Below, piece after piece: positions 1 through 8,263 of a stretch of DNA of 64,000 bases. The notes beneath the pieces are model-generated. The model searched no databases, was not told the origin of the DNA, and worked only from the letters and a program-made list of their open reading frames with translations. The DNA is from Rubinisphaera margarita (lineage in GTDB: Bacteria > Planctomycetota > Planctomycetia > Planctomycetales > Planctomycetaceae). The DNA is taken from assembly GCF_022267515.1 (NCBI RefSeq), contig NZ_JAKFGB010000009.1, forward strand, positions 682,001 through 746,000, in the 5' to 3' direction. The position numbers and the translations under genes were made by a program. The first letter of the stretch is position 1; each line of letters opens with the position of its first letter.

Positions 1-1
1 T

Positions 2-1117
2 GTCCCCGGCGACAATCTCAGCCAGGCGGTCGGAACGCTGACCAGCGACTTCGAAATCCGGGCGGCAAGTGGAGAGGTTTATCTGCTGGCGATGGGCGAC
101 GAGGTCGCTCCCTCGTTTTACGGACCGTTCATCACGCACCCTGGCGACGAACATACGGACTTGAAGCTTGTTGTTTCCGAGGGCAATCACTTCGAGATCA
201 CGTTGGTTGATGAGGCGGGAAGTCCGGTTTCAGAGGCCAGCATCGTTGCGAAGCCCCAGTTCAAGCAGGCATGGTTCGGCATCTCGACCATTGACCGCGA
301 TCTACCGGAAGTGGCTCCCGGTAAATACCTGCTGAATCATGCTGGAGAGATTTCTTACGAATTCCACATCGCACGTCCGGGCTATCAGCCGTATGTCGAC
401 GAACCCAAACTCGACAGCAGATTGACTTCGACGCTGATCAAACTCGAGACGTCCAACAACGCGTCGGGATACGTTGTTGACGAGCAGGGGCGACCGGTGG
501 CCGGGGCAAAGTTAATGCTGACGCAGGGAATAAGCTGCGCCATGGGAAAATGGGATAAGTCAGTCTTCGAAGGGAAGGTTGTCGGGATTACCGACGAACG
601 GGGATGGTATTCTGCGGACACATTGGTCGATGACATCCTGTATGTCGGGATCGTGGAAGCCCCTGACAAACGTCGTGTTGTTTTCGACAATCTTTATGCG
701 GGAAACAATCAGGGGAGGCATGTCTTGCCGCCTCTCCGCATCCTGCATTGCACACTGGTCGGAGATATCTCGGAACTCCAGGAAGTGGCTCGAGAACGCG
801 GTCGGCGGACTGATCTCGAAGTTGTGATCACGCAGCAGATGCCCACCAGACGTGAGTACACGGTTGACGGTGAATGGGCCAAGACGTTTGTGAACTACAG
901 AAGTCGAGATCGTATCCGCGTTGATGTTACTGGAGCAGCTGAAACATTCGCCTGCCCGGGGATTTTTGCAGATCAGATCATGCTTCAGATCGGGCCCGAT
1001 CAGGTTACGGTCGACGGAAGCGTGCTTTCCAAGTCGGACGATATTTATCTCACATACAATTTGACGACTGCGCGGGTTGAGTCGCTGAGTTCCTCAATGC
1101 CTGATGTTTCGGAGTGA
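2..1117 (+). CDS. Secreted/anchored protein with carboxypeptidase-regulatory-like domain, 5' truncated by window edge
   Basis: The frame is open from base 2, so the true start lies upstream of the window; 371 residues are visible. No catalytic motif is recognised. The stretch GYVVDEQGRPVAGAKLML looks like the beta-sandwich repeat of carboxypeptidase-regulatory-like domains, which are common in surface proteins of planctomycetes. The product resembles the next gene along its length: a PSGNTYLVAF-like segment here reads ASGEVYLLAM, and a VVDEQGRPVAGA segment matches VVGPDGAPVAEA there. The two are therefore probably tandem paralogues in one transcript. A GGAG at the end of this gene serves as ribosome site for the next. 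Function is unknown; an adhesive or cell-surface role is only an inference. Confidence 0.7.
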   Translation, partial: VPGDNLSQAVGTLTSDFEIRAASGEVYLLAMGDEVAPSFYGPFITHPGDEHTDLKLVVSEGNHFEITLVDEAGSPVSEASIVAKPQFKQAWFGISTIDRDLPEVAPGKYLLNHAGEISYEFHIARPGYQPYVDEPKLDSRLTSTLIKLETSNNASGYVVDEQGRPVAGAKLMLTQGISCAMGKWDKSVFEGKVVGITDERGWYSADTLVDDILYVGIVEAPDKRRVVFDNLYAGNNQGRHVLPPLRILHCTLVGDISELQEVARERGRRTDLEVVITQQMPTRREYTVDGEWAKTFVNYRSRDRIRVDVTGAAETFACPGIFADQIMLQIGPDQVTVDGSVLSKSDDIYLTYNLTTARVESLSSSMPDVSE

Positions 1118-1126
1118 GTCACCGTC

Positions 1127-2464
1127 ATGTCTCCCACGTTTCGTTTCGTCCTGATTCCAGCTCTGATCATGGCGCTCGTTGCGGCTGCCATGTTTGGTGT
1201 GGGGAGGTTGCGAAGGCTTTGGGAGGAACCGCCTGCCAAAGTGATCGAACAGATGGCTCCGGTTCAGCATCGGGCAGAGATTGAATTTGTTGAGGGCGTC
1301 GGCAGGCTGCGGGGAGTGATTCGCAATGCCGATGGGAGTCGGAATACCGAGCCGGTTCGGCTGGAATATCGTTCCATTCGCGGCAGCAGTCGGGATGCGG
1401 AGAAGTTCGCCGGAGTATGGGGAGAAGTCACCGATTCGTTCGATGTGCAGGTTCCGAGCGGGAACACCTATCTGGTCGCGTTTCGTCCCCGCTCGATGAA
1501 CGTGGCCTGGGCCGGTCCCATCGCGAATCATGCGAATGGACTGCTCGGCGATCTTGAGCTCGTCTTTCGCGAGGGGACGCCGCATCAGTTTCAGGTGGCC
1601 GATTACCGCGACAACATTCTGCCGGGCGCGACAGTTCTGGCTCGCCCCATGTTCGGCTTCGACGACGAAGGAGAGTTCTTTCCCCCCGATCAGGTCGATG
1701 GCGACGTGCTGACTTATTCCTCCTGGACGGAAGGACTGACCTATATGGTGGCCGCGTCCGCTCCCGGTTTCGTGGAGTATCGGGTGCCGGTCAGGCATCG
1801 GCCGGGGCAGTTCGATCTGGTCAATGTCTATCAGGATCTGATCGCGACCGGCATCGTGGTGGGACCCGATGGAGCTCCGGTGGCCGAGGCTGAGATTCGG
1901 CTAAGCGGGATCACCGAACACGAAGCTCCCTTTCGTCATGAACAAACCAACCACACTCTGCTGGCAAAAACGGATGCCGACGGAAGATTCGCGCTGTCCG
2001 GGCTCATTGAACATGCGTCGTATCAGGGGCTGATCATTGCTCCCGACTATCGACGAATGACCTTTGACGCCATTCGTGCCAGCCAGGAGGAGGTCGTCTT
2101 TCAGTTGCCCCCTCTGCGGACCGTTTACGTCCAACTCCAGGGGGATCTCTCCACGATCACAACCGACGATCATGCCGGCGGGCCGCCTCAGCTATGTCTG
2201 CAGGTGAGCCAGCACTATGTTGTCGGGCCGGAAGGCAGCCGGCATCCGAAAGTGCATCACACCACCGACCAGTTCCCACTGACGACACGGCATGTTTATT
2301 ACCCGGGAATCTTCGGCCATACAGTCGACATGGAGCTGGGGCCCGCGACGTTGAAACTCCGGCCCGAGCAGATCGCGGGAACTGGAGACATCAAGGTCCT
2401 CTTCGACCTGACTTCAGGAAGTTCAGCCGTCTCGCTGCTGCCCGTTTCGACCTCGGAAGAATGA
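1127..2464 (+). CDS. Membrane-anchored protein with carboxypeptidase-regulatory-like domain, paralogue of preceding gene
   Basis: This 445-residue protein starts with a single hydrophobic segment (about residues 6-26, FRFVLIPALIMALVAAAMFG), which reads as a signal anchor or uncleaved signal; the remainder would sit outside the cytoplasm. A region around residues 245-265 (GIVVGPDGAPVAEAEIRL) matches the carboxypeptidase-regulatory-like fold. The ATG lies 9 bases after the preceding stop, with GGAG (1111-1114) placed inside the end of that gene, so the two are probably translated from one message. No enzyme motif is visible. It ends 3 bases before the stop of the convergent metal-binding lipoprotein gene. 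Function is unknown. Confidence 0.75.
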   Translation: MSPTFRFVLIPALIMALVAAAMFGVGRLRRLWEEPPAKVIEQMAPVQHRAEIEFVEGVGRLRGVIRNADGSRNTEPVRLEYRSIRGSSRDAEKFAGVWGEVTDSFDVQVPSGNTYLVAFRPRSMNVAWAGPIANHANGLLGDLELVFREGTPHQFQVADYRDNILPGATVLARPMFGFDDEGEFFPPDQVDGDVLTYSSWTEGLTYMVAASAPGFVEYRVPVRHRPGQFDLVNVYQDLIATGIVVGPDGAPVAEAEIRLSGITEHEAPFRHEQTNHTLLAKTDADGRFALSGLIEHASYQGLIIAPDYRRMTFDAIRASQEEVVFQLPPLRTVYVQLQGDLSTITTDDHAGGPPQLCLQVSQHYVVGPEGSRHPKVHHTTDQFPLTTRHVYYPGIFGHTVDMELGPATLKLRPEQIAGTGDIKVLFDLTSGSSAVSLLPVSTSEE

Positions 2465-2467
2465 CGT

Positions 2468-3421
2468 CTACTTCAGTGCCTCGACGATCGTTTTGACATT
2501 GGCCTCGTACATGCTCGGAAATGTGTCCGCGTCGCTGCCGGCCGGGCCGAGGGCGTCGGAATAGAGGGTGCCCCCCAGGCGGACATCGAAGCCCTGCTGC
2601 TTCGCACCGGCGATGATCGCCTGAATCGCTTTGTCGCTCACGCTTGTTTCAGCGAAGATCGCCGGGATTTTATTCTGGACGACGCGGCTGACGAGCTGTT
2701 CGACCTTTTTCACGCTGGCTTCGGTGTTCGTGCTGATGCCCTGCACGGCGGCGACTTCGAGTCCGAGGCTGCGGCCGAAGTATTCGAAAGCATCGTGGGC
2801 CGAGATGAGAATCCGGCGTTCAGGCGGAATCGCGGAAATCTGCTCCTGCGATCTGGTCAGCAGCTCGGTCAGTTTCTGGTTGTAAGCTTGGGCGTTGCTG
2901 CGGAACCGTTCCGCCTGATCGGGGAACACTTCGGCGAGTTTGTTCGCGAATCCCGTGGCGGCCTGCTGCCAGAGTTCGAGATCGTTCCAGAAATGCGGAT
3001 CGAACTGTTCGCCGCCGACGCGGATCAGTCCGGCCGGTGATTGTTCCAGCGGTGTCGCCAGGGAATAAACCAGACGCCGGGAGTCTTCTTCGAGGTTTTC
3101 GAGGGTCTGCGACAGCCCCGCTTCCAGGTGCAGTCCATTGAAGATGACGGCATCGGCGACACTCAGCTGAGAGATATCCCGCGGCGAGGGGGTGAACAGG
3201 TGAGGATCGACGCCGGGCCCCATCAGCACCTGCACATCGACTTCGGGACCGACGACCGCCTGAACCAGATCGCCCACCATGCCGGTAGTGCAGATAATCG
3301 AGCGGAGAACTCGGGGCGCGTTTGAATTTTCGGGAGAGTCGTTGGAACAACCCCCGGTGAAAACCGCCAGAAAACAGATCAAAACTCCCAGATGGAACAG
3401 GCGGCTCGGTAATGAAATCAC
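2468..3421 (-). CDS. Zn/Mn ABC transporter substrate-binding lipoprotein (ZnuA/TroA family)
   Basis: The product should bind zinc or manganese outside the inner membrane and hand it to an ABC permease. The chosen start is GTG at 3421 (MISLPSRLFHLG), preceded by GAGGAAGGA with 7-base spacing; this gives 317 residues with a signal peptide and lipobox ending at Cys25 (FTGGC). Family features are PHLFTPSPRD, DPHFWND, SAHDAFEYFGR and a late TLYSDALG, which supply the His/His/His/Asp metal site. There is no His-rich loop, so manganese or zinc cannot be told apart. The reading frame is open upstream to 3517, but that would run into a palindromic operator candidate and bury the lipobox. No permease or ATPase gene is adjacent. 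Confidence 0.88.
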   Translation of the reverse strand: MISLPSRLFHLGVLICFLAVFTGGCSNDSPENSNAPRVLRSIICTTGMVGDLVQAVVGPEVDVQVLMGPGVDPHLFTPSPRDISQLSVADAVIFNGLHLEAGLSQTLENLEEDSRRLVYSLATPLEQSPAGLIRVGGEQFDPHFWNDLELWQQAATGFANKLAEVFPDQAERFRSNAQAYNQKLTELLTRSQEQISAIPPERRILISAHDAFEYFGRSLGLEVAAVQGISTNTEASVKKVEQLVSRVVQNKIPAIFAETSVSDKAIQAIIAGAKQQGFDVRLGGTLYSDALGPAGSDADTFPSMYEANVKTIVEALK

Positions 3422-3514
3422 GCGACAATCCTTCCTCGGCTCGCACCCGGGACGAACCCAATTGACCAGAAAGGACCGGGTGGCGGGCAACGCCGTATTG
3501 TGGCGACTGCCTTC

Positions 3515-3540
3515 CAAAGTGTAGCCAGGGTTACACTTTG
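3515..3540. promoter_or_regulatory. Palindromic operator candidate in divergent promoter region
   Basis: A perfect inverted repeat with 9-base arms, CAAAGTGTA and TACACTTTG, is separated by 8 bases. It sits between the divergent metal-binding lipoprotein gene (94 bases away) and rsmD (83 bases away). Size and symmetry resemble operators of DtxR/MntR- or Zur-type metalloregulators. There is no T-run on either side, which argues against a terminator. Assignment to a metal regulator is inferred from the neighbour. Confidence 0.5.
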
Positions 3541-3623
3541 AGGCAATGGTCGATGTTCAATCCGGCTCCCGATGAGTATAGTCACCGCAGAACACATCCA
3601 CAGACGTGAGGAACAAGGGCGAA

Positions 3624-4244
3624 ATGCGGATCATTGCGGGAAAGTTCCGGGGGCGTAATATCAAGGCCAATCCCGGGAAAACGACACGACCGATTCTGGA
3701 CCGGGCCAAGCAGATGCTGTTCGACCGGCTCGAGCAGGACCTGCCGGGTGCCCGCGTGCTCGATGCCTTTTCCGGTACGGGCTCGCTCGGGCTGGAAGCA
3801 CTCAGTCGCGGGGCGGCGACCTGTGTCTTCATTGAAAAGGATCACCAGGCCCATCGTCTGCTTCGCGAGAATGTGGCCCATCTGGGCGTCGAAGACCAGA
3901 CTGTCTGCTGGCGGAACGACGGGGTCAATTCCTCGTACCGTCCCAAAGGGGTCCCGGACATGGTCCCTTTCGACATTGTGTTTTACGACCCGCCTTATCC
4001 GCTGGCGATCGAGCAGTTCAAAGCCGAGAACACGCCGCTGTACAAAGCGATGGAACGCCTGGCTGCCGATGATGTAACGGCTCCGGAGATCTCGCTGCTG
4101 ATTCTCCGCCTGCCGATTCGACTCGATCCGGTTCTTCCTCCCGTCTGGATGCGGTCGGAACTGGAATTGAAAGTCGCCAGCATGAAGATCCTTTTCTTTG
4201 AAAAACACGGCGACTCAGACGCCGCTCCTGACGCCGGGGAATAG
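3624..4244 (+). CDS. rsmD: 16S rRNA (guanine(966)-N(2))-methyltransferase RsmD
   Basis: The enzyme transfers a methyl group from SAM to N2 of G966 in 16S rRNA of the small ribosomal subunit. The product has 206 residues, close to the usual size. It begins MRIIAGKFRGRNI, typical for RsmD, has the SAM-binding loop AFSGTGSLGLEAL (about 48-60) and the catalytic DPPY at 122-125. A GTG six codons upstream (3606) is in frame, but the ATG at 3624 gives the conserved N-terminus and has AAGGGCGA ahead of it. The TauE/SafE gene follows after 23 bases, so the two may be cotranscribed. Confidence 0.93.
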   Translation: MRIIAGKFRGRNIKANPGKTTRPILDRAKQMLFDRLEQDLPGARVLDAFSGTGSLGLEALSRGAATCVFIEKDHQAHRLLRENVAHLGVEDQTVCWRNDGVNSSYRPKGVPDMVPFDIVFYDPPYPLAIEQFKAENTPLYKAMERLAADDVTAPEISLLILRLPIRLDPVLPPVWMRSELELKVASMKILFFEKHGDSDAAPDAGE

Positions 4245-4267
4245 GCTGCCACGAAAGTTCCCCGAGT

Positions 4268-5095
4268 ATGTATGAGCTGATTTTCTCAGGAGACGGGAAT
4301 CTTCCGCTCCTGTTCTGTCTGATGGCTGCTGCCGGTCTAGTCGGGCTATCGGCTGGGGGAGCCCCGGGCGTCGGCAGTCTCGCCGCTCCCATGGTGGCCC
4401 TCGGTTTCGCTCGGCTCGACAAACCACAGGCGCTCGTTGTCCCGTTGTTGATCGTCGGTCAGATGCGGGCGCTGGTTCAGCCCCAGCGGAGTCACATTCA
4501 AACCCGACTCGCTCACCGTGCGCTTGTACCGACCACCATCGGAATGTTCGGCGGCATCGCCGTCTGGGGATATCTGATCCAACTCCCGAACACCCTCGGC
4601 GTTCAGAACACGCTCAAAGCCGCCTGCGGACTGATCGTCCTCGCAATCGCGACCGACATTCTGATGAGCAGAGTCCTCCGACTGTACCCGACGCCGCATC
4701 TGGGCCCGAAAGCGTCCATTTTGCTGGGACTGGTCGGAGGGGTGCTCTCCACCGTCGCCAACGTCGCCGGCCCGCTGTTCACGTGGTACTTCCAGTCTCG
4801 CGGCCTGCAGAAAGACGACCTGACCGCAACGGTCGCCTACTTCTTTCTCGTGCTCAACCTGTTCAAGATTCCGTTTTACATCTGGCTGGGTTTGTTCCAC
4901 GATCCGAACATTCTGCAGAGCGGAGCCGACTGGCTGCTGTTCTTTGCCCTCTGGGGATTCGCCTGGATGATGTGGCTCCTCGGAGCCTTCTGGCGCCGCC
5001 ACGCCTCCGAACGACTCTTCGCCGCCCCCATCGCCGCTGCGGGAATCCTCGTTGCCTTCGTCACGTTTTACCAGACCCTCTTCAACACTCCGTAA
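4268..5095 (+). CDS. Sulfite exporter TauE/SafE family (TSUP) membrane permease
   Basis: This 275-residue, very hydrophobic protein has about eight membrane segments and the two-half architecture of the TSUP family. A glycine-rich first helix (AAAGLVGLSAGGAPGVGSLAAPMVALG) and a matching second-half helix (LGLVGGVLSTVANVAGPLFTWYF) mark the internal duplication. Family members move sulfite, sulfoacetate, sulfonates or other organic anions; the substrate cannot be read from the sequence. It lies 23 bases downstream of rsmD and ends 16 bases from the convergent ABC ATPase gene, whose type is often used for sulfonate or nitrate uptake. A functional link between them is speculative. Confidence 0.85.
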   Translation: MYELIFSGDGNLPLLFCLMAAAGLVGLSAGGAPGVGSLAAPMVALGFARLDKPQALVVPLLIVGQMRALVQPQRSHIQTRLAHRALVPTTIGMFGGIAVWGYLIQLPNTLGVQNTLKAACGLIVLAIATDILMSRVLRLYPTPHLGPKASILLGLVGGVLSTVANVAGPLFTWYFQSRGLQKDDLTATVAYFFLVLNLFKIPFYIWLGLFHDPNILQSGADWLLFFALWGFAWMMWLLGAFWRRHASERLFAAPIAAAGILVAFVTFYQTLFNTP

Positions 5096-5111
5096 ATGAG
5101 AAACGCGGACT

Positions 5112-5867
5112 CTATGTGAGGTGCTTTTTGACCCGGCTGATCGTTCGGGCAAATTCGGGCGATTCACGGAGGGACTCATCCCGGGTGGACCAGAGGAGAT
5201 CGATCTGTTCGATGATTCGTCCCGGCTGTTTCGACATGACGAGGACGCGGTTACCGAGGAACGTCGCTTCGCCCAGATGGTGAGTCACGAGCACGGTGGC
5301 GAAGCCGAACTGCTGTTGCCAGCGGAGCAGTTCGTTGTTGAGCTGTTCCCGCAGCAGGTCATCGACGGCTGCAAACGGTTCATCCAGCAGAATGAGCTGA
5401 GGTTTCAGCACCAGTGCCCGGGCCACGGCGACGCGCATCTTCATGCCGCCGGAGAGCATGCGAGGGAACTTTCCGTAGTCGTCAGGGTGAAGGCCGGTCG
5501 TGGTCAGCAGTTGCCGGATTCGTTCCTGATCGACTGGCTGCCTGGCCAGCTCAAACGGAAGTTCCATGTTCTTCTGTACCGAACGCCAGGGAAGCAGGCG
5601 GGCATCCTGAAACACCATGCCGATCTGCCCGGTTCTCGCCAGTTCTGGCTCCCGCAGCGCACGGGTTCCGGCTGTCGGCTGCAGCAGTCCGGCAATGATT
5701 CGCAGGAGCGTCGACTTGCCACAGCCGGAGGGCCCGACGATGCCGATGGTCTCGCCGCTGTGAATTGTCAGCTGGATGTCATCGAGCGTCGGGGCAGCTG
5801 CTCCGGAGAACTGCAGGCCGATGTTCTGCAGGTCGAGCAATGGTCGGGCTTCAGCCGCGACGGACAT
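5112..5867 (-). CDS. ABC transporter ATP-binding protein, nitrate/sulfonate/taurine type
   Basis: The cytoplasmic ATPase has 251 residues with all ABC motifs: Walker A GPSGCGKST at 45-53, Q-loop VFQDARLLPW near 86-94, signature LSGGMKMR near 138-145, Walker B LILLDEP at about 158-164, and an H-loop in LVTHHLGEA. VFQDxRLLPW and the short length place it near SsuB/TauB/NrtD. No permease or binding-protein gene is adjacent, so its partners must lie elsewhere or it is an orphan. Its ATG overlaps the pepT stop by one base (TGATG), which indicates translational coupling with the peptidase. Confidence 0.88.
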   Translation of the reverse strand: MSVAAEARPLLDLQNIGLQFSGAAAPTLDDIQLTIHSGETIGIVGPSGCGKSTLLRIIAGLLQPTAGTRALREPELARTGQIGMVFQDARLLPWRSVQKNMELPFELARQPVDQERIRQLLTTTGLHPDDYGKFPRMLSGGMKMRVAVARALVLKPQLILLDEPFAAVDDLLREQLNNELLRWQQQFGFATVLVTHHLGEATFLGNRVLVMSKQPGRIIEQIDLLWSTRDESLRESPEFARTISRVKKHLT

Positions 5868-7102
5868 CAGGCGGTCTCCTGACCCCAGCGGCGGGCCAGT
5901 TCGACGAGGACCTTCATCGCCGAGAGCATTTCAATCTCACTGGTCCACTCCAGAGGACTGTGCGGATTATGTTGTCCGGAGGAAAGATTCGGCGTCGGCA
6001 AACCGGCAGCCGTCATCAGCGAACCATCGGTCCCGCCACGGATGATATCCTGATGCGGTTCCAGGCCGGCCGCGGCGGTCGCTTCAATGGCGAACTGCAG
6101 CGCCCGGGGTTCTTTCTTCAACCCTTCCCGCATATTGCGGTATTGCTCGCGGATCTCGATCTGAATCTCTGCCAGCGGGAATTCCGCTTCGAGCGAAGCC
6201 GCGATGCTCCGCAGCAGGTCGGCCTGCACCTGGAGAGCATCGTCTTCAAAGTCGCGGAGGATCAACCGGGCGGAAGCCTCGGCGACACCCCCGGCAATAT
6301 GATAAGGATGAATAAAGCCCTCGCGTCCGTCGGTCGTTTCCGGACTGAGCGTGCGCTGCGGCAGTCGATCGATGAACGCGGAGAGGATGCGGATCGCATT
6401 GACCATCGCATCTTTGCCAACCGACGGATGCGTGTTGATGCCCCGAACGGTGACATTGGCCTGATCGGCTGAGAAGGTCTCGGAATCAATACGTCCGCGT
6501 CCATCGCTGTCGAGGGTATAAGCACAGACGACGTCCATCCCTTCGATGTCGAGATTCTCGATACCCCGGCCGATTTCTTCATCGACCGTGAAGCAGACCC
6601 GAATCGGACCGTGCGGGATCTCAGGGTGTTCGATGAGATGCTCGACGGCGGCCATGATGACCGCGACGCCCGATTTGTCATCGGCTCCCAGCAGCGTGGT
6701 GCCATCGGTTGTGATGATCGTTTCTCCGACCAGCGACGAGAGCTCGGGATTCTCGGCAACCGTCAGCACGCGGCTCTTATCACCCGGCAGGACGATGTCT
6801 TTGCCGTCGTAGTTCTGATGCACGATCGGATTGACGTTCGTGCCGGAAAACTCGGGGGAGGTATCGACATGAGCCACCCAGGCGATCGCCGGAGCGTTGG
6901 CATCGACATTCCCCGGCAGTGTCGCCAGGACGACGCCGTGTTCACTCAGCGAGACGTTTTCGAGTCCGAGATCGCGACATTCCTGTTCGAGCAGACGGGA
7001 GAGATCGAGCTGTTTGGCCGTACTCGGTGCAGACTTTGAGGTCTCATCCGACTGCGTATCGATCTTCACATAGCGGAGAAAACGTTCGAGCAGAGTCGAC
7101 AT
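5867..7102 (-). CDS. pepT: Peptidase T (tripeptide aminopeptidase)
   Basis: This M20-family zinc exopeptidase removes the N-terminal residue of tripeptides in the cytoplasm. The 411 residues match the family length. The metal-site motifs are in order: AHVDTSPEFSG (His78, Asp80), LLGADDKSG, TVDEEIGRG, and a late SSGQHNPHSPLEW. The lid domain shows NTHPSVGKDAMVNA. The gene is first in a two-gene unit with the ABC ATPase, sharing one base of stop and start. The start ATG at 7102 gives the usual N-terminus LLERFLRYVKIDTQSD. Confidence 0.94.
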   Translation of the reverse strand: MSTLLERFLRYVKIDTQSDETSKSAPSTAKQLDLSRLLEQECRDLGLENVSLSEHGVVLATLPGNVDANAPAIAWVAHVDTSPEFSGTNVNPIVHQNYDGKDIVLPGDKSRVLTVAENPELSSLVGETIITTDGTTLLGADDKSGVAVIMAAVEHLIEHPEIPHGPIRVCFTVDEEIGRGIENLDIEGMDVVCAYTLDSDGRGRIDSETFSADQANVTVRGINTHPSVGKDAMVNAIRILSAFIDRLPQRTLSPETTDGREGFIHPYHIAGGVAEASARLILRDFEDDALQVQADLLRSIAASLEAEFPLAEIQIEIREQYRNMREGLKKEPRALQFAIEATAAAGLEPHQDIIRGGTDGSLMTAAGLPTPNLSSGQHNPHSPLEWTSEIEMLSAMKVLVELARRWGQETA

Positions 7103-7146
7103 GGGCAGTCCTCACGGCGTGAAAACGAATCAGTGTGAATGGCGAA

Positions 7147-8061
7147 TCAGGACCACAGAATCACGCGCTCTTTCAGCGACTCCGGCAGCTTCTTCAGCAC
7201 GGCTCGTTTAAGATGCGACGTGTGATACCGCGTGCTGAAGTGAGCGAGAATGATCCGCTCGTTCTGAAAACGGTCGGCTCGCTCGAGGATATCGTCCAGA
7301 TGCGTGTGACCGAATTTGTGGATCTTGGCTTTGCGATGTTCCGGGCGGAAGAACGTCATCTCGGTAATCAGAATCTTCGCCCGATAGATGTCGTCGCAAC
7401 TGTCGAGTCCCGGAGGAGCGGTGTCGCCGAGGTAGGCGATCAGCGGGATCCTTACCTCGTGCGTGACTTCTTCCCCGCCGAGTCGCAGGTCACGAATCTG
7501 ATCGCCGGGCAGTCCCTGAAACTCCGGCTTCAGTTTCCGCCGTCGGTCCCAGATGATGTAACCGACCGAAGGCACCGTATGTTTGGTTTCGACAACCGTG
7601 ACGACATGCTCGCGGGAGAGTTCGAATTCATCGCCCGGATTCACGCCGACGAGATCGCAGACCATGCGGCCCCGATCGAGCCTCTGCCAGGCGCGGAGCA
7701 GACGTTCGGTGTCAGCTTTGACCGGCTCGGGCAGATAAATCGTCGGCGGCGACATCTTCATCATCCGCCGGCGGGCCACGAAGGCCGGGAGAGCGGCCAT
7801 GTGATCGAGATGGGCGTGCGACAGGAAGTAAGTCGGCGTCCCCATGAAGGACCACGGGCTGCCGCCGAGATCGAAACCGATCTTCAGTTCGGGGATTCGC
7901 CAGTACGTCTGCACAGCCGCCCGCGAATAGCCTTCAACCGTGAGACCGCCGTGAGTGACCGCTCGGAGGGGAAGATTATTGACGACTGGTTCCAGTTCCG
8001 TCGTGTCGTCGTCTGCCGGTAGGTCATCCATTATCTGTGACGCTTGATGCGAATTCTTCAT
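7147..8061 (-). CDS. Ribonuclease Z-like metallo-beta-lactamase-fold hydrolase
   Basis: A 304-residue metallo-beta-lactamase-fold protein. The core motif FLSHAHLDHMAALP (His82, His84, Asp86, His87) and later ligands in VVETKHTVPSVGY, AYLGDT and LAHFSTRY follow the layout of RNase Z/ElaC, the endonuclease that trims tRNA 3' trailers. The match is better to RNase Z-like homologues than to classic RNase Z, so the substrate is uncertain. Two starts are possible: 8061, or 8031 (MDDLPADDD); neither has a clear ribosome site. It lies 44 bases upstream of pepT on the same strand and diverges from the glycosidase-like gene. Confidence 0.75.
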   Translation of the reverse strand: MKNSHQASQIMDDLPADDDTTELEPVVNNLPLRAVTHGGLTVEGYSRAAVQTYWRIPELKIGFDLGGSPWSFMGTPTYFLSHAHLDHMAALPAFVARRRMMKMSPPTIYLPEPVKADTERLLRAWQRLDRGRMVCDLVGVNPGDEFELSREHVVTVVETKHTVPSVGYIIWDRRRKLKPEFQGLPGDQIRDLRLGGEEVTHEVRIPLIAYLGDTAPPGLDSCDDIYRAKILITEMTFFRPEHRKAKIHKFGHTHLDDILERADRFQNERIILAHFSTRYHTSHLKRAVLKKLPESLKERVILWS

Positions 8062-8263
8062 AAAACCCGGCTGTCAGCCCGGCATTTGCGGTTTGTGTGG
8101 TCGATCCGCTCACTCTATCGAACTACAGGGGAAACGGGCAACCATCAGCAGTTTCCCTCACCACGAAGAAGCAAACGCCGATCGGTGGTTTTACAGATCG
8201 GAGTTCGAGCATTTACGATGCACGGTTTCCGATTTCCTGCTGCGCTCTGAAGGAGACACCGGT

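Noticed and set aside
3422..3517. Longest start of the metal-binding lipoprotein gene at 3517
   Set aside because: It would include the operator palindrome and bury the lipobox; GTG 3421 has a strong ribosome site.
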